From assembly GCA_018668255.1 (NCBI GenBank), contig JABISZ010000045.1:1-64000 (forward strand): DNA of 64,000 bases, written 5' to 3'. The first letter of the stretch is position 1. Each line of letters opens with the position of its first letter. Of this stretch, positions 54,401 to 64,000 are shown piece by piece. The DNA is from Pseudomonadota bacterium (GTDB taxonomy: Bacteria > Pseudomonadota > Gammaproteobacteria > Ga0077536). The notes below the pieces were generated by a model. That model was given only the letters and a program-made list of their open reading frames with translations, ran no database searches and was not told the origin of the DNA. A program made the position numbers and the translations under genes.

Positions 54401-55167
54401 GGTGCTAGGTCCTCCGCTCCAAGGGCACAGTTAAGTCCAATAGATATAGGTTGAGCATGCCTAACTGAGTTCCAAAAAGCTTCTGTTGTTTGCCCAGTCA
54501 ACGTCCTACCACTTTTATCAGTTATCGTTCCTGAGATCATTATAGGAAAGTCAGTTTTAGTTCGTTCCAGATAGCGATTTACGGCAAAAATTGCAGCTTT
54601 GGCATTTAGGGTGTCAAAAACTGTTTCAATTAAAAAAAGGTCGGCACCTCCTGCTGCCAATCCCTGACAAGCTTCATAATAGGCTATCTCAAGCTCTTCA
54701 AAGGTAATATTACGTGCGCTGGGATCATTGACGTCGGGAGACACTGACGCGGTTCGATTGGTTGGTCCTAATACGCCTGCAACAAACTTTTCTGTGGTAC
54801 CTGGATTATTGATTTTGAATAGGTCAATAGAGCGTCGAGCGGATACAGCTGCTTGTTTATTCAATTCGAAAACTATTGATTCGAGGCCATAGTCAGATTG
54901 CGCGATAGAAGTTGAGTTGAAAGTGTTCGTCTCAAGAATGTCAGCACCTGCATCAAGGAAGGCAGTATGTATATCTTCAACAATATGCGGCGCAGTGAGG
55001 GTCAGGAGGTCATTATTTCCTTTTAGGTCAAATTTATGGTCTTTGAAAAGCTCACCGCGAAAATCTGTCTCAGTCAATTCGTGCTGCTGTATCATCGTTC
55101 CCATCGCTCCGTCGAGGACGATTATTTTTTCCAAGGCGAGTTCGCCTAGCGTTTTTTTTGCTGACAT
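51472..55167 (-). CDS. metH: Cobalamin-dependent methionine synthase
   Basis: At 1231 residues this is full-length MetH, which methylates homocysteine from methyl-THF through methyl-B12. The homocysteine domain has its zinc cysteines at 247, 310 and 311 (NCALG and GGCCGT). The pterin domain follows at about 350-620 ([14 protein letters not shown]). The B12 domain shows DVHDIG with Asp757, His759 and Gly762. The reactivation domain ends with [14 protein letters not shown]. No cobalamin riboswitch is seen in the 88 bp upstream. It precedes asnS by 8 nt. Together with IcmF it makes B12 a key cofactor in this cell. Confidence 0.97.
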   Translation of the reverse strand: MSAKKTLGELALEKIIVLDGAMGTMIQQHELTETDFRGELFKDHKFDLKGNNDLLTLTAPHIVEDIHTAFLDAGADILETNTFNSTSIAQSDYGLESIVFELNKQAAVSARRSIDLFKINNPGTTEKFVAGVLGPTNRTASVSPDVNDPSARNITFEELEIAYYEACQGLAAGGADLFLIETVFDTLNAKAAIFAVNRYLERTKTDFPIMISGTITDKSGRTLTGQTTEAFWNSVRHAQPISIGLNCALGAEDLAPYIEELSRISDCLVSAHPNAGLPNAFGEYDETPSYMGGVIEPLLKAGHVNIIGGCCGTTPEHIKTLSDLASKYPPRTVPQIVRHCRLSGLEPFNLSPDKGFVNIGERTNVTGSPKFSRLIKDNDFESAAKIASQQVSNGAQIIDVNMDEGMLDSVALMTKYINLISSDPDISRVPIMIDSSKWEVLEAGLRCLQGKGIVNSISLKEGEENFLMQARLIKRYGAAAVVMAFDEEGQADSTERKFKICKRSYELLTEKIDFPPEDIIFDPNVLTIATGIAEHNNYAKDFFEATRLIKHQLPHALVSGGLSNVSFSFRGNNPVREAMHSVFLYHGIKSGLDMAIVNAGQLGMYEKIEPDLLTAIEDVVFNRTEDGTDNLIELASGVVEAEKAEEELAEWRTKSVEKRLSYALVQGITDFIIDDTEEARRTYSKPIEVIEGPLMDGMGIVGDLFGSGKMFLPQVVKSARVMKKSVAHLIPFIEEEKTSSGDDSAQPSIIMATVKGDVHDIGKNIVGVVLQCNNFKVIDLGVMVSLTNIVDAAEREKADIIGLSGLITPSLDEMVYVAKEMEKRKLNIPLLIGGATTSRAHTAVKVDPAYSGPTVHVKDASRAVGVMTKLVSKELKPSFVSSIQDEYATLRKRYTDRKKDSNLISMSKARSNRLAIEWRTYVPIPPKAKEIIVLNDYPLEELIDYIDWTPFFMAWELAGKYPRIMKDEIVGAQATALLHDAKIMLSDIVLHKKIKAKAVFKVFPVNSSSAEDVEFYEDNSRSVISARIHTLRQQQLKPPGQPNYALADFVAPKTAAKEDYLGAFALTAGLGVDELVKKYEADHDDYSSIMVKALADRLAEAFAEKLHEIVRKDYWGYAADESLSGEDLISESYQGIRPAPGYPACPDHTEKKTLWEILNVEKNIGMTLTENFAMNPAASVSGWYFSHANARYFGVGKINRDQLDDYASRKGFTSKEAERWLSSSLSYEPEE

Positions 55168-55255
55168 TTGATGAAATCACACTAATTTTTTTCGTAAGTA
55201 TATTTTAACACGGCTCAGGAAATTAATTTAAATATTTGGTTTTTTTTATGAGGGC

Positions 55256-56338
55256 TTATGTTATGTTTTTCTTGAACCGAAGCCTGTTTTCAAGGTCTAA
55301 ATAGAGCAATAACAGTAGGAGGCCAAAAAGAAGATGAGCTGATGCGAAACCAAGGACTGCCGAGATCTCTTGTTTTTTTATCATAGCTTTAAAAATTCCT
55401 AAAGCATTTAGATAGGTGAAATAGACACCTAGTGCTGTTGCAAACCCGAGATACCAGCTCCCTCGCTTCTGCTTTAAGGCGATTAGCAAGGCAATTAACG
55501 GTGCAATGAAGGCAAATATGGGCAAGGCTAATCGCCATTGAAGTTCAGCGGCATAATAGGGGCCTTTTGAGCCTATTAATTCCGGAGTGGCTACATAAGT
55601 TGGATATGTCGAGACATCGCTCATGCCCGATGATTTTATTTTGACAGAATAGCGCTTAAAGTTTGTTATTACATAACCTAGAGTTCCGGGCCGACCTTGA
55701 TAGCTCGTTCCTTTTTCGAATATTGCTGTTTTTCCCCCAGTGTCTGGATTATTCAATATGAAAGAACGTTCTGCAACCATAGCTGCATCAAAAGGCTGGG
55801 TGTCATCGTGCACAAAGACATGTTCTAAAAATGTTTTATCTGTGGCTTCGCTTTTCGCAAAAAAAACTTTGTCCCCACCTGAGATTTTCTTAAAGACTCC
55901 AGGTGCTACGTTTGCGATAGTAGCTGTTCGTTCTCCTATATCTTTTAATTCAACTAATTTCAATTCGGCCATTGGGTTTACTATACAAGTCATAACCGCA
56001 ACCAATAGAGCCGCGATACCAGAGAGTTTTGCTACTGCGAATAGCATATTTAAATGACTCATTCCATTGGCTTTCATGCTGACTAATTCAGAGTGTTTCT
56101 GTAGTGAGGTCACTACAGTGTAAGATCCCAAGAACATGGAGATCGGCACTAAGTCTTGTATCGACACCAGCATTTTCAAAGCAACAATTTTGAGCACATA
56201 TTGAGAAGCTAAGTTCCCACTGGCGGCATCTGCAAAATAGGTAGCCAATCTCATGCTCAGAAAAATCACTAGTAAGCCAACTAAAATAGCGCTGCTAGTT
56301 TTTATGATCTCCGTCAGGACATGTTTATGAAGAATCAT
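55256..56338 (-). CDS. lptF: LPS export ABC transporter permease LptF
   Basis: This 360-residue inner-membrane permease has three N-terminal and three C-terminal helices around a periplasmic beta domain (residues about 125-260), as in LptF/LptG, which pull lipopolysaccharide from the membrane. MILHKHVLTEIIKT and LPS-permease marks such as LQKHSELVSMKANGMSHL point to LptF rather than LptG. Unusually, no lptG follows; metH lies downstream instead. It is divergent from the adenosyltransferase gene with 168 bp between. Confidence 0.85.
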   Translation of the reverse strand: MILHKHVLTEIIKTSSAILVGLLVIFLSMRLATYFADAASGNLASQYVLKIVALKMLVSIQDLVPISMFLGSYTVVTSLQKHSELVSMKANGMSHLNMLFAVAKLSGIAALLVAVMTCIVNPMAELKLVELKDIGERTATIANVAPGVFKKISGGDKVFFAKSEATDKTFLEHVFVHDDTQPFDAAMVAERSFILNNPDTGGKTAIFEKGTSYQGRPGTLGYVITNFKRYSVKIKSSGMSDVSTYPTYVATPELIGSKGPYYAAELQWRLALPIFAFIAPLIALLIALKQKRGSWYLGFATALGVYFTYLNALGIFKAMIKKQEISAVLGFASAHLLFGLLLLLLYLDLENRLRFKKNIT

Positions 56339-56506
56339 CTTCGATCAGCACCTATCATTCCTTTTTGTTCTGTTATTATGCATGATTGACTGCATATAAT
56401 GGTTACTCTCAAATATAAATTTTATTTACTAAAGATATTCACTGCCTAATTAAGTTGTTGAGTGGCGTTAAAAGGTAGTTGCGATTCAATTAGACGAGGT
56501 GTGTCA

Positions 56507-57049
56507 ATGGGTAATCGACTGTCGAAAATCTACACAAAAACCGGAGATTCCGGAACTACTGGCTTAGGTGACGGCAGTCGCATTAGCAAAACTAGTCTTA
56601 GAATAAATGCAATTGGCGAGATTGATGAATTGAACTGCAATCTAGGCCTTTTACTGAATCATGAGCTTAGGGCAGATATGCGGCTGCTTATAATCGACAT
56701 CCAACATGATTTATTTGTTGTAGGTGGCGAATTATCCATCCCTGAAAGTAGGTTTGTTGAAGAAGATTCAATCAAAAAACTAGAAAATGCTATTGATTTT
56801 TACAATGAAGAATTACCTGCTTTAAAAGAATTTATACTCCCCGGTGGCAGTCCCGCTGCATCAGCGGCCCATTTATGCAGAGCAGTATGTCGCCGTGCCG
56901 AAAGAGCAACACTTGAAATAGAATCGACTGAATCGATAAACTGTGATCTGATCTGTTACATAAACCGGTTGTCGGATTTTCTTTTTGTAGTGGCGAGAAT
57001 TGTTAGCAAGGATTCTAGTGTGGGAGAGGTTTTGTGGCAGAGAAAATGA
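56507..57049 (+). CDS. Cob(I)yrinic acid a,c-diamide adenosyltransferase, PduO type
   Basis: This 180-residue protein makes adenosylcobalamin from cob(I)alamin and ATP. The ATP site is KIYTKTGDSGTTGLGDG (residues 7-23), followed by NAIGEIDELNCNLG and the helix AAHLCRAVCRRAERA. The ATG at 56507 has GAGG 7 nt upstream; a start at 56462 would add 15 atypical residues. Its product is the cofactor that IcmF needs. It lies 31 nt before thrH. Confidence 0.93.
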   Translation: MGNRLSKIYTKTGDSGTTGLGDGSRISKTSLRINAIGEIDELNCNLGLLLNHELRADMRLLIIDIQHDLFVVGGELSIPESRFVEEDSIKKLENAIDFYNEELPALKEFILPGGSPAASAAHLCRAVCRRAERATLEIESTESINCDLICYINRLSDFLFVVARIVSKDSSVGEVLWQRK

Positions 57050-57080
57050 ATAAGAAAGATAATTTGAAGAGTTACACGAA

Positions 57081-57680
57081 ATGAAAATAGCATGTCTTGA
57101 TTTTGAAGGAGTACTTGTCCCTGAAATTTGGGTCAATTTAGCCGAACAAACAAATATTGAGGAACTTCGGGTAACGACCCGTGATATAGCAGACTATGAT
57201 GAATTAATGCGTTTCAGGCTTGATCTAATGGCAAAACACGGGCTGAGTTACGAGGATTTGAATAAAGCTGCCGAAAAACTAGAGCCTTTGCCCGGAGCTT
57301 TAGAATTTCTTGTTTGGCTAAGAAGCAGGTATCAAGTGGCTATCATTTCTGATACTTTTTATGAGCTTGCTGGCCCTCTCCTTAGTAAACTCCACAATCC
57401 TATGACGTTATGCCACCGTTTAACCGTAGGTTCGGATGGAAATATCATCGGTTATAGGTTGAGACAAGTAGATCCAAAACGCCATTGTGTAAAAGCATTT
57501 CAATCCCTGGGATATGAAATAGTCGCAGCAGGGGACTCGTACAACGATATATCAATGTTAGAGCAAGCGGAAAATGGAATTCTGTTCCAACCTTCTGAAA
57601 AAGTAGTTAACGACTTTCCAGATTTCCCCGTTGCCTTAAATTATGAAGAACTGAAAGTGATGTACACAGAGTCTATGTGA
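57081..57680 (+). CDS. thrH: Phosphoserine phosphatase/homoserine phosphotransferase ThrH
   Basis: This 199-residue HAD-family enzyme resembles ThrH of Pseudomonas, which dephosphorylates phosphoserine and can pass the phosphate to homoserine. The nucleophile motif is LDFEGVLVPEIW, with Asp7 and Glu9 (DxE in place of DxD is normal for ThrH). VAIISDTFYE and AAGDSYNDISML give the other HAD motifs. It is convergent with gluQ, 10 bp away. Confidence 0.92.
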   Translation: MKIACLDFEGVLVPEIWVNLAEQTNIEELRVTTRDIADYDELMRFRLDLMAKHGLSYEDLNKAAEKLEPLPGALEFLVWLRSRYQVAIISDTFYELAGPLLSKLHNPMTLCHRLTVGSDGNIIGYRLRQVDPKRHCVKAFQSLGYEIVAAGDSYNDISMLEQAENGILFQPSEKVVNDFPDFPVALNYEELKVMYTESM

Positions 57681-57690
57681 GTAATCAACT

Positions 57691-58539
57691 TCATGTTTCT
57701 GAGCTTAGAATTTTCCATTCCGATAATGCCCAAGTTAAAAGCACTGAAGTAGGCTCTCGCAATATTTCGGCATTCGGATGCAGTCCTAAGTGCAAAAAAG
57801 CGGCCACCATGGCTTCTTGTGCAGAGTCGACGGTGATTGGAATGGCTCCAGCTTGTTTGCTCAGTTTTTTACCATTGGCATCGCACACTAAAGGGATATG
57901 GCCGTGGATTTTGCTTTTAAACGACAGAAGATCCTGAAGATAAACATGCTTAAGTGTTAGACGAGCGAGATCCGCGCCACGTATTATTTCGGTAACACCC
58001 ATAAATTCATCGTCAACGACGGTTGAAATGTCATAACTAAAAACGCCGTCTGCACGTTTTACAATGAAATCTCCTGATTCCTTTTTGAGTACACCCTCAA
58101 TTCGACCTAAGTAGGCATCGTTAAAAGAAATACGCGACTCATCAAGCCTCAAGCGCAATTGATTGTTAACAAAAGAAAGTCCTTTTAAATGAGAACAATT
58201 GCCAGGATAAGGTTTGCCTCCGATTTTCTTTCGCGTACAAATGCATGGGTAAAGTAGTTGTCGCTCAATTAAAGAGTCAATGACTGAAGCATAGTTGTCA
58301 ATTTGTTGACTTTGGTATACTACAGGGCCATCCCACTCCATACCAAGGGCACCGAGCACATATAGTATGGATTTAGCACTGCCAGGAACCTCTCTGGCTT
58401 TGTCTATGTCGTCGATCCGCACTTTCCAAAGGCCGCCTTGAGCACGAGAATTGAGAAAGCTTGCTATAGCAGCGCATAAGGAACCTAAATGAAGGCCTCC
58501 AGATGGCGTGGGTGCAAATCTACCTATCGTTTGTTGCAT
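57691..58539 (-). CDS. gluQ: Glutamyl-Q tRNA(Asp) synthetase
   Basis: This 282-residue protein is a glutamyl-tRNA synthetase catalytic core without the anticodon domain, which attaches glutamate to queuosine in tRNA-Asp. The HIGH-type motif is PTPSGGLHLGS, and the KMSKS-type motif is KKLSKQAGAI. The zinc-site cysteines appear as CICTRKK and YPGNCSH. Its start overlaps the end of cysZ by 20 bp. It shares the locus with queF, which makes the queuosine precursor, so the two are functionally linked. Confidence 0.94.
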   Translation of the reverse strand: MQQTIGRFAPTPSGGLHLGSLCAAIASFLNSRAQGGLWKVRIDDIDKAREVPGSAKSILYVLGALGMEWDGPVVYQSQQIDNYASVIDSLIERQLLYPCICTRKKIGGKPYPGNCSHLKGLSFVNNQLRLRLDESRISFNDAYLGRIEGVLKKESGDFIVKRADGVFSYDISTVVDDEFMGVTEIIRGADLARLTLKHVYLQDLLSFKSKIHGHIPLVCDANGKKLSKQAGAIPITVDSAQEAMVAAFLHLGLHPNAEILREPTSVLLTWALSEWKILSSET

Positions 58540-59293
58540 GCGGAGTTATCAATTCCTTCCGTATTTTTTGGTCGTAGAAGAGCGTTCCAGCGGCGACCCC
58601 AATGGGCATTGCTAAAATATTGGCGATGGGGAGGAGCGTAAGAATTGTGAGGCTAAAACCTAACCCAAGAGTAAGTCCTCGTTCTTGGGCAGCGTAGTTT
58701 TTAGCCGCGGGAAATTCCCTGCCATTGTTCGATAACGGATAATCAATGTACTCTAATGAGAGCATCCAGGAACCAAATAACAGCCAAGCAATAGGTGCAA
58801 AAAGATTCAGGCCCGGTATTAAACTGCATATTAGTAGAGGCAAGCCTAATTTCAAAAAACAACCAAGCTTCTTTATTTCGGAACCAATCGAAATGATGCT
58901 ATCAGTAATGTTTTTAAAAGCCCCCGCATCTGAGTTGGAGTTTCTGTTCTGATTTCCCAGTTTGCATTCTATAGCAGCGGATAGTTGACTATTAAAAGGT
59001 GCAGCCAAAAGATTAGATACTGAAAAGAGCAGAAACGAAAGGGTGCTAGACAGGGTGCAAATGAGGAACCACCATATAATATTACGTAGGTAGCTCGGCC
59101 AGATACTTAGGTATTGTTCGAGTTGTGCGTACAAAAAAAAACCTACCATTAAGAGCCCACCGACCAGAATGATTGTGCTTACACAAATTGGCACAATGGC
59201 CCACTTGACCATGTCACGCCTACATATTAAGCGAGCAGCAGGATATGTGAAGCTAAATCCTTCTTTAAAAGCTCTAAAAAATATGAGCATCAA
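58520..59293 (-). CDS. cysZ: Sulfate transporter CysZ
   Basis: This 257-residue inner-membrane protein matches CysZ (EI24 family), which takes up sulfate for cysteine synthesis. It has several hydrophobic segments, a [15 protein letters not shown] stretch near the N-terminus, [14 protein letters not shown], and [13 protein letters not shown] followed by [19 protein letters not shown], all characteristic. It starts inside the end of queF (ATGA overlap) and ends 20 bp inside gluQ, giving a queF-cysZ-gluQ operon. Confidence 0.92.
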   Translation of the reverse strand: MMLIFFRAFKEGFSFTYPAARLICRRDMVKWAIVPICVSTIILVGGLLMVGFFLYAQLEQYLSIWPSYLRNIIWWFLICTLSSTLSFLLFSVSNLLAAPFNSQLSAAIECKLGNQNRNSNSDAGAFKNITDSIISIGSEIKKLGCFLKLGLPLLICSLIPGLNLFAPIAWLLFGSWMLSLEYIDYPLSNNGREFPAAKNYAAQERGLTLGLGFSLTILTLLPIANILAMPIGVAAGTLFYDQKIRKELITPHATNDR

Positions 59294-59685
59294 ATATTAG
59301 GAAGGTAGGAAGAGTCTGAGGGTTCCCAAGACGTTTGGCGATGTTCGACAATAATAGTCGGGTACGTCCCACCTCTGACATTAAATCGTGCGGATAATCG
59401 CGCAAATCTTGGAGAGCAAGCTTCTACTATGTCATCTAAAATAGAGTTGGTGATAGCCTCATGGAAGGCTCCTTGGTCCCTGAAAGACCAAATATAGAGC
59501 TTGAGCGCCTTCAACTCAATGCATTTTTCAGCCGGAATGTACGCAAGGGTCATTTCGGCAAAATCTGGCTGTCCTGTTTTTGGGCAAAGGCAAGTGAATT
59601 CGGGTATTTTAATTTCTATCAAGTAGTCTCGTTTTGAAGCGGGATTTTCGAAAACGTCTAATTTTTTTGTGGGTTTAGTGCTCAT
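59290..59685 (-). CDS. queF: NADPH-dependent 7-cyano-7-deazaguanine reductase, short type
   Basis: This 131-residue enzyme reduces preQ0 to preQ1 in queuosine synthesis. The catalytic Cys34 lies in [12 protein letters not shown], with Asp41 in the same segment, and the NADPH-binding motif is ELKALKLY. The length fits the unimodular type. I use the ATG at 59685; a TTG at 59709 would add eight residues. It begins the queF-cysZ-gluQ operon. Confidence 0.94.
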   Translation of the reverse strand: MSTKPTKKLDVFENPASKRDYLIEIKIPEFTCLCPKTGQPDFAEMTLAYIPAEKCIELKALKLYIWSFRDQGAFHEAITNSILDDIVEACSPRFARLSARFNVRGGTYPTIIVEHRQTSWEPSDSSYLPNI

Positions 59686-59871
59686 GTATGTAAAGATTCC
59701 AGGTTTCAATAACTAAATTGGAAGGAAACTCTAGCATAAGCAGGGTTGCACGTGTAGACCGATAGAGCTTTACGGGTGAAACTGACTACTCAATTGCTTT
59801 ATCTAGGAAAATAATTCTGAAATAGGTAATGAGATTGTACGAGCTTTCGCCTATCAGGTATGCTTAAAGGC

Positions 59872-62800
59872 ATGCGTATTAACAAAATTAAATTAGCTGG
59901 CTTTAAGTCTTTTGTCGACCCTACCACTCTAGCGTTACCGGGCAATTTGACTGGGGTGGTGGGGCCAAATGGTTGTGGAAAATCGAATGTTATAGATGGA
60001 TTAATGTGGGTGCTGGGTGAGAGTTCTGCAAAACACCTTCGTGGCGACTCCATGACTGACGTAATTTTTAGCGGGTCGAGTTCTCGAAAACCAGTTGGGC
60101 AAGCAACGGCTGAGATCATATTTGATAATTCTGAGAACAAGCTTGCAGGTCAATATGCCTCTTTTTCTGAAATATCAATAAAAAGAACATTGGGTCGCGA
60201 TGGAATCTCAAGTTATTTTCTGAATGGGACGCGTTGCCGAAAGAAAGATATTACCAACGTTTTTCTAGGCACTGGCGTGGGGCCTCGCGGATATTCGGTG
60301 ATAGAGCAGGGAACGATATCGCGAGTGATAGAAGCCAAACCTGAAGAGCTTAGAGCATATCTAGAGGAAGCGGCTGGAATTTCACAGTACAAAGAACGAA
60401 GACGCGAAACGGAATCTAGAATTAAAAGAACTGAGGAAAACATTGAGCGCTTAAGCGATATTCGGGGCGAGCTTGAAAAACAATTGAAACATCTTAAACG
60501 TCAAGCGAACGCTGCTGAGCGCTACAAAGAATTGAAAAAAGATGAACGGAAACTAAATGGGTTATTGATAGCTTTTAACTGGCGCAAAACTAAAGAAGAT
60601 GCTGCAACCAATCTTTTACGTAAGGAAGAGTCTGAAACGAAGTTACAAAAATTAATTGCGGCTCAGCGTGAGATTGAATCGTTGCAAGTGGCTCTTAGTG
60701 AAGAGCATCAGGAAATCACAGCAGATTTCAATACTTTTCAGGCGAAATTTTATTCTAAAACCGCTGATATTTCACGGCTTGAACAGGAATTAAAGCATTC
60801 AAAAGAAAAAAAACTTACCTCAGAAAAAAGCCAAATCGACATAAATACCAAGCTAGTCAGCCTGGCAAATATTCTTGCTGATGATGAGAAACATATTGTC
60901 TACGCTACTACAGAGCTTGAAGAATTAGTTCCTCAGCTGGTTCGAGACAAAACAGCGTCTGAGAAAATGAAAGCTCTATTGAAAGAGTCCGAGATGTCCT
61001 CGGCTCAGTGCCAGGCAGAATGGGACAACCATACCGTCATAAAGAATAAGCTATCTGAAGAAGTTCATTCTAGAAAAATACGTCTTGAACATCTTGCCGA
61101 CGCAATAGCATCCCATACCGAAAGAAGGCAAAAAATATCCGATGAGTTGGCGATAGATAACTCAAAAGTATTGTCTGTGAAGGCTGATACTTTGCGGGGT
61201 CATATAGCTGTTCTTAACTCGGAGGAAGAGATTCTTATCGAGAAAAAGAATGCTACAGCAGAATTGTTGTCTGGATATAGGAACAAAGCTGAGATTCAGC
61301 TTAAGCAGTTGCATGAATCTGAGCTATTGGGTGAGAAAAAACGGGGAGAACTCGCTTCTGAGAAAGCACTTCAAGAGAGAGCGCTAGGAGGAAACCAGAG
61401 CGAAACGGCAGACTGGCTCAAGCAAAAAGGAATAACCGATGTATCTAGACTTGCAGAGAAAATAACAATAGAGAAAGGCTGGGAAACTGCCGTTGAAACT
61501 GCATTAAGAGTCCCTCTCAATGCATTATGCGGTGATAACGTTGTTGATGACTTGTTCCGACCCGGAAACCAACTTTCCGTTAATAAGGCGACTATTACAA
61601 TTCTAGAGCCAGACGATAAAAAGTATGTGAGTTCTTCATCTTCCTTCCCGTTACTAGCAGACCGTGTAAAAGGGGCCTTCAAAGTTACTCCGTTTTTAGA
61701 TGGCGTATATTCGGCTGATACAGAGAAGGAAGCGTTGAATGCAAGAAGATCCTTAAACCCACACGAAGTGATAGTGACAAAAGATGGGTGTCTGTTTGGT
61801 CGTTACTGGGCTCAATTACCTGCCAATAATCCTGACGAGATTGGAATTTTAGCTAGAGAGAGAAATATCCATGATCTAGAAAATGAATCATCCGACCTTA
61901 GTCTTATCACGATAAGATCAAGGAAAGAGCTGGAAAAGACGTATGCTGACATAGAGAAAATAACAGCTAATGAAAAATCGATAATTATGTCAACGGACGA
62001 AGTTTCCCAGAAGCTTAATCAACAGAGGGATCAGTTACAAAAATTAATTTCGGAACTGGGTATTCACGACCATAAGTTTAACGATTTGTCCCAACAGTTA
62101 AAAGAAATAGACATTAAACTGAAAAATGATGCTGCGAGCTCGGAAGCACTTTCGACAGCCTTGAGCCTTGCGTTGGCACAGTTAAACGAGAAAGAAACTG
62201 AAACCGACCGTTTGACTGTAGCTAAGAGTGCTATTCAGCAGAGAGTAGACGATGCCAGAAAAAAATGGGCCGAGTTACGCGACGAGTCACATGCGAAAGA
62301 ACTGGCAGCACAAGACCTCCGAGCGAAACTGAGCAATTATAAGGAGGGACAAGATAGGAACATATCAGCACGAGAACAGTCGAAAGAAGCGCTTGCGAAT
62401 ATTGAAAATAGCATTAGCCAAATGCATACACCTATTAAGGATATGACCGACACTCTGGAGAAACAATTGTCTGAGAAGCTAAATATGGACAAGGAGCTGG
62501 CTGCGCTTAGAGTTAATCTAGACCTTTGTAATGAAAAGAACCAGAAATCTGCTAAAGCTAGAACTGACGCTGAGGCATTGGTTGGCGAATGTAAACATGG
62601 CCTCGAGAATGACCGCTTAGAAGAAAGAACTTATGCCGTGAAGCTGGATGAACTTAACACCAGGTTCAAAGAAACTGGTGAAAATATTGAAGAAGCGCTT
62701 TCGGCGATAGAAGAAAAGTATGAATTACACGAGATTACTGGCGATATAGAATCTTTGAAAATGAGATTGCTTCGGTTGGAGCCTATAAATTTGGCAGCCA

Positions 62801-63393
62801 TCGATGAGTTTAACGAGCTTTCGGAGAGGAAAGAGTACCTTGATGCACAAGATAGCGACTTAACGGATTCATTGAACACTTTGAAATCAGCAATTCGTAA
62901 AATCGACATCGAAACAAAAACTCGCTTCAAAGAAACCTACGATAAAGTAAACTATAAACTCCAAGAAACATTCCCAGTGCTATTTGGGGGTGGGCAAGCA
63001 TACTTGGAAATGACTGATGATGACTTGCTCGAGACGGGAGTTACTGTTATGGCGCAACCTCCCGGGAAGAGAAACACCTCTATACATCTCCTTTCAGGAG
63101 GCGAGAAAGCTCTGACCGCGCTAACCTTTATTTTCTCTATCTTCGATTTAAATCCCGCACCTTTTTGTTTGTTAGATGAAGTTGACGCGCCTTTGGATGA
63201 CGTGAATGTAGTCCGACTAATTGACATGCTGAAAGCCATGTCTAAGAACGTGCAATTTCTGTTCGTAACTCACAATAAAATAACAATGGAAATTGCTGAA
63301 CAGCTGATTGGAGTGACTATGCAGGAGGCGGGAGTTTCTCGATTAGTGAGCGTGGACATGGCCGAAGCCGTTGAATTGGCTGCAATCGCCTAA
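59872..63393 (+). CDS. smc: Chromosome segregation protein SMC
   Basis: This 1173-residue protein is a full-length SMC ATPase that organises the chromosome. Walker A is GPNGCGKSN (residues 31-39). Two long coiled coils flank a hinge at about 500-640 (WETAVETALRVPLNALCG region). The signature LLSGGEKALTAL starts at 1073 and Walker B FCLLDEVDAPLDD lies near 1098. I prefer the ATG at 59872, giving MRINKIKLAGFKSFV, over that at 59860, which adds four residues. zipA follows after 20 nt, a usual gammaproteobacterial order. Confidence 0.95.
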   Translation: MRINKIKLAGFKSFVDPTTLALPGNLTGVVGPNGCGKSNVIDGLMWVLGESSAKHLRGDSMTDVIFSGSSSRKPVGQATAEIIFDNSENKLAGQYASFSEISIKRTLGRDGISSYFLNGTRCRKKDITNVFLGTGVGPRGYSVIEQGTISRVIEAKPEELRAYLEEAAGISQYKERRRETESRIKRTEENIERLSDIRGELEKQLKHLKRQANAAERYKELKKDERKLNGLLIAFNWRKTKEDAATNLLRKEESETKLQKLIAAQREIESLQVALSEEHQEITADFNTFQAKFYSKTADISRLEQELKHSKEKKLTSEKSQIDINTKLVSLANILADDEKHIVYATTELEELVPQLVRDKTASEKMKALLKESEMSSAQCQAEWDNHTVIKNKLSEEVHSRKIRLEHLADAIASHTERRQKISDELAIDNSKVLSVKADTLRGHIAVLNSEEEILIEKKNATAELLSGYRNKAEIQLKQLHESELLGEKKRGELASEKALQERALGGNQSETADWLKQKGITDVSRLAEKITIEKGWETAVETALRVPLNALCGDNVVDDLFRPGNQLSVNKATITILEPDDKKYVSSSSSFPLLADRVKGAFKVTPFLDGVYSADTEKEALNARRSLNPHEVIVTKDGCLFGRYWAQLPANNPDEIGILARERNIHDLENESSDLSLITIRSRKELEKTYADIEKITANEKSIIMSTDEVSQKLNQQRDQLQKLISELGIHDHKFNDLSQQLKEIDIKLKNDAASSEALSTALSLALAQLNEKETETDRLTVAKSAIQQRVDDARKKWAELRDESHAKELAAQDLRAKLSNYKEGQDRNISAREQSKEALANIENSISQMHTPIKDMTDTLEKQLSEKLNMDKELAALRVNLDLCNEKNQKSAKARTDAEALVGECKHGLENDRLEERTYAVKLDELNTRFKETGENIEEALSAIEEKYELHEITGDIESLKMRLLRLEPINLAAIDEFNELSERKEYLDAQDSDLTDSLNTLKSAIRKIDIETKTRFKETYDKVNYKLQETFPVLFGGGQAYLEMTDDDLLETGVTVMAQPPGKRNTSIHLLSGGEKALTALTFIFSIFDLNPAPFCLLDEVDAPLDDVNVVRLIDMLKAMSKNVQFLFVTHNKITMEIAEQLIGVTMQEAGVSRLVSVDMAEAVELAAIA

Positions 63394-63413
63394 CGTCGTT
63401 AAAGCAGTAATTT

Positions 63414-64000
63414 ATGTTTTTATATGTGACTTTTTTTTCTTTATTTCTTGGAATTCTTTGTGGAGCCTTTATGGCGAGCAAATCTCGTAAAAAAAGAGAA
63501 GCCGAAATATTAAGGCTTGAATTGCTTTGGAAAGAAAGAATTCCACAAGTAATCGAAGAACATAGTAGCACAAGTGAACTTCAACCTCGACCAGTTAACA
63601 GTAGTGAATTTCGGCTAAGTCTATCGAAAGGCACGGCGATTAGGAAAGGGCGGCTTCCTGTAGTAAATAAAAGCAACCGCCCTTCAGCACAAAAGGATAA
63701 CGACCAACTAGCATTGTTCTCTAAAGATACTGCTGCGACGAACGGCGCTGAACCAGGCGAGAAGAGTAATGCAGAGACGCTAGTGCAGACCGAAGATTAC
63801 AGCAGTCCAAAAAAAGCTAAAGGCTTGTTAATACAGCTATACATAAAACGACGTTCCGGTGAGCTGATAGATGGGCTAGCTCTAGTGCGTTCTTTCAATA
63901 AAGTTGGATTGACCTTCGGGGAAAGAGGGGTTTTTCATTTCATAAACCATACGCAACCCGAGCTGCCACCGCTTTTTAGTGCGGCGAACATGCACGAGCC
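63414..64000 (+). CDS. zipA: Cell division protein ZipA, cut by the window end
   Basis: The frame from the ATG at 63414 stays open to the window end (195 codons). It begins with a membrane anchor (MFLYVTFFSLFLGILCGAF) followed by a charged KSRKKRE segment, a variable linker, and the start of the FtsZ-binding domain: LVRSFNKVGLTFGERGVFHF and LPPLFSAANMHEP match ZipA. ZipA tethers FtsZ to the inner membrane. The position directly after smc supports the call. The C-terminal part is missing because of the window edge, not decay. Confidence 0.92.
   Translation, partial: MFLYVTFFSLFLGILCGAFMASKSRKKREAEILRLELLWKERIPQVIEEHSSTSELQPRPVNSSEFRLSLSKGTAIRKGRLPVVNKSNRPSAQKDNDQLALFSKDTAATNGAEPGEKSNAETLVQTEDYSSPKKAKGLLIQLYIKRRSGELIDGLALVRSFNKVGLTFGERGVFHFINHTQPELPPLFSAANMHE

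Noticed and set aside
55168-55255. Cobalamin or SAM-type riboswitch before metH
   Set aside because: Only 88 bp, no B12-box-like sequence and no compact multi-helix fold; just AT-rich spacer. The leaders of the tetR-icmF operon and the adenosyltransferase gene also lack a B12 box.
1-64000. Prophage, mobile island, CRISPR or defence system
   Set aside because: No integrase, transposase, terminal repeats, repeat-spacer array or defence-type proteins were seen; gene style and base composition are even from end to end.

Overview
The window looks like a piece of chromosome from an uncultured, probably marine, gammaproteobacterium. The housekeeping genes point there: smc runs straight into zipA, a division gene largely confined to Gammaproteobacteria, and gluQ, thrH, cysZ, a short queF, lptF, cobalamin-dependent metH and asnS sit nearby. 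Base composition is AT-leaning throughout, with no obvious break. I saw no rRNA, tRNA, insertion sequence, prophage or CRISPR array.

Layout. 1-3.4 kb: a POT peptide transporter, a DMT exporter and an enoyl-CoA hydratase-like protein (minus strand). 3.4-20 kb: six luciferase-like (LLM) flavin/F420 oxidoreductases on both strands around a five-gene acetone-carboxylase-type operon (alpha, gamma, beta, then a fumarylacetoacetase-like hydrolase and a quinone oxidoreductase-like MDR), with an RRM protein, a DUF3047 protein and a metallo-beta-lactamase-fold hydrolase. 20-21.6 kb: a Met/His-rich outer-membrane protein and a DUF2946 protein, possibly for copper. 21.7-48 kb: a long, mostly plus-strand set of CoA-ester enzymes: CaiB CoA-transferase, HMG-CoA-synthase-like/DUF35 fusion, thiolase, acyl-CoA dehydrogenase, MatB-like ligase, MaoC hydratase, CitE-like lyase, haloalkane dehalogenase, PanB, a TetR regulator, fused isobutyryl-CoA mutase (IcmF), BtuF-like protein, DUF1289 protein, three crotonase-fold proteins counting the FadB-like one, MDR reductases, HMG-CoA lyase, Baeyer-Villiger-type monooxygenase and a MoxR/VWA pair. 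48-64 kb: acyl-CoA synthetase, then housekeeping genes ending in a zipA cut by the window edge.

The most striking element is at 47484-48047. A carboxymuconolactone-decarboxylase/AhpD-like gene carries one in-frame UGA exactly where the second cysteine of the CxxC redox motif belongs. Immediately downstream is a hairpin with the features of a bacterial SECIS element. I read it as a CxxU selenoprotein that ordinary gene callers would split into two fragments.

How the genes may work together (inference): oxygenases of the LLM and BVMO families and a haloalkane dehalogenase would open ketonic, branched or halogenated substrates. CoA ligases and transferases would activate the acids, crotonase/dehydrogenase/thiolase enzymes would shorten them, and the branched remnants would enter central metabolism through IcmF, HMG-CoA lyase, citramalyl-CoA-type lyase and acetone carboxylase. 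B12 use is prominent (IcmF, MetH, a PduO-type adenosyltransferase, a BtuF-like protein). The true substrate cannot be read from the sequence.
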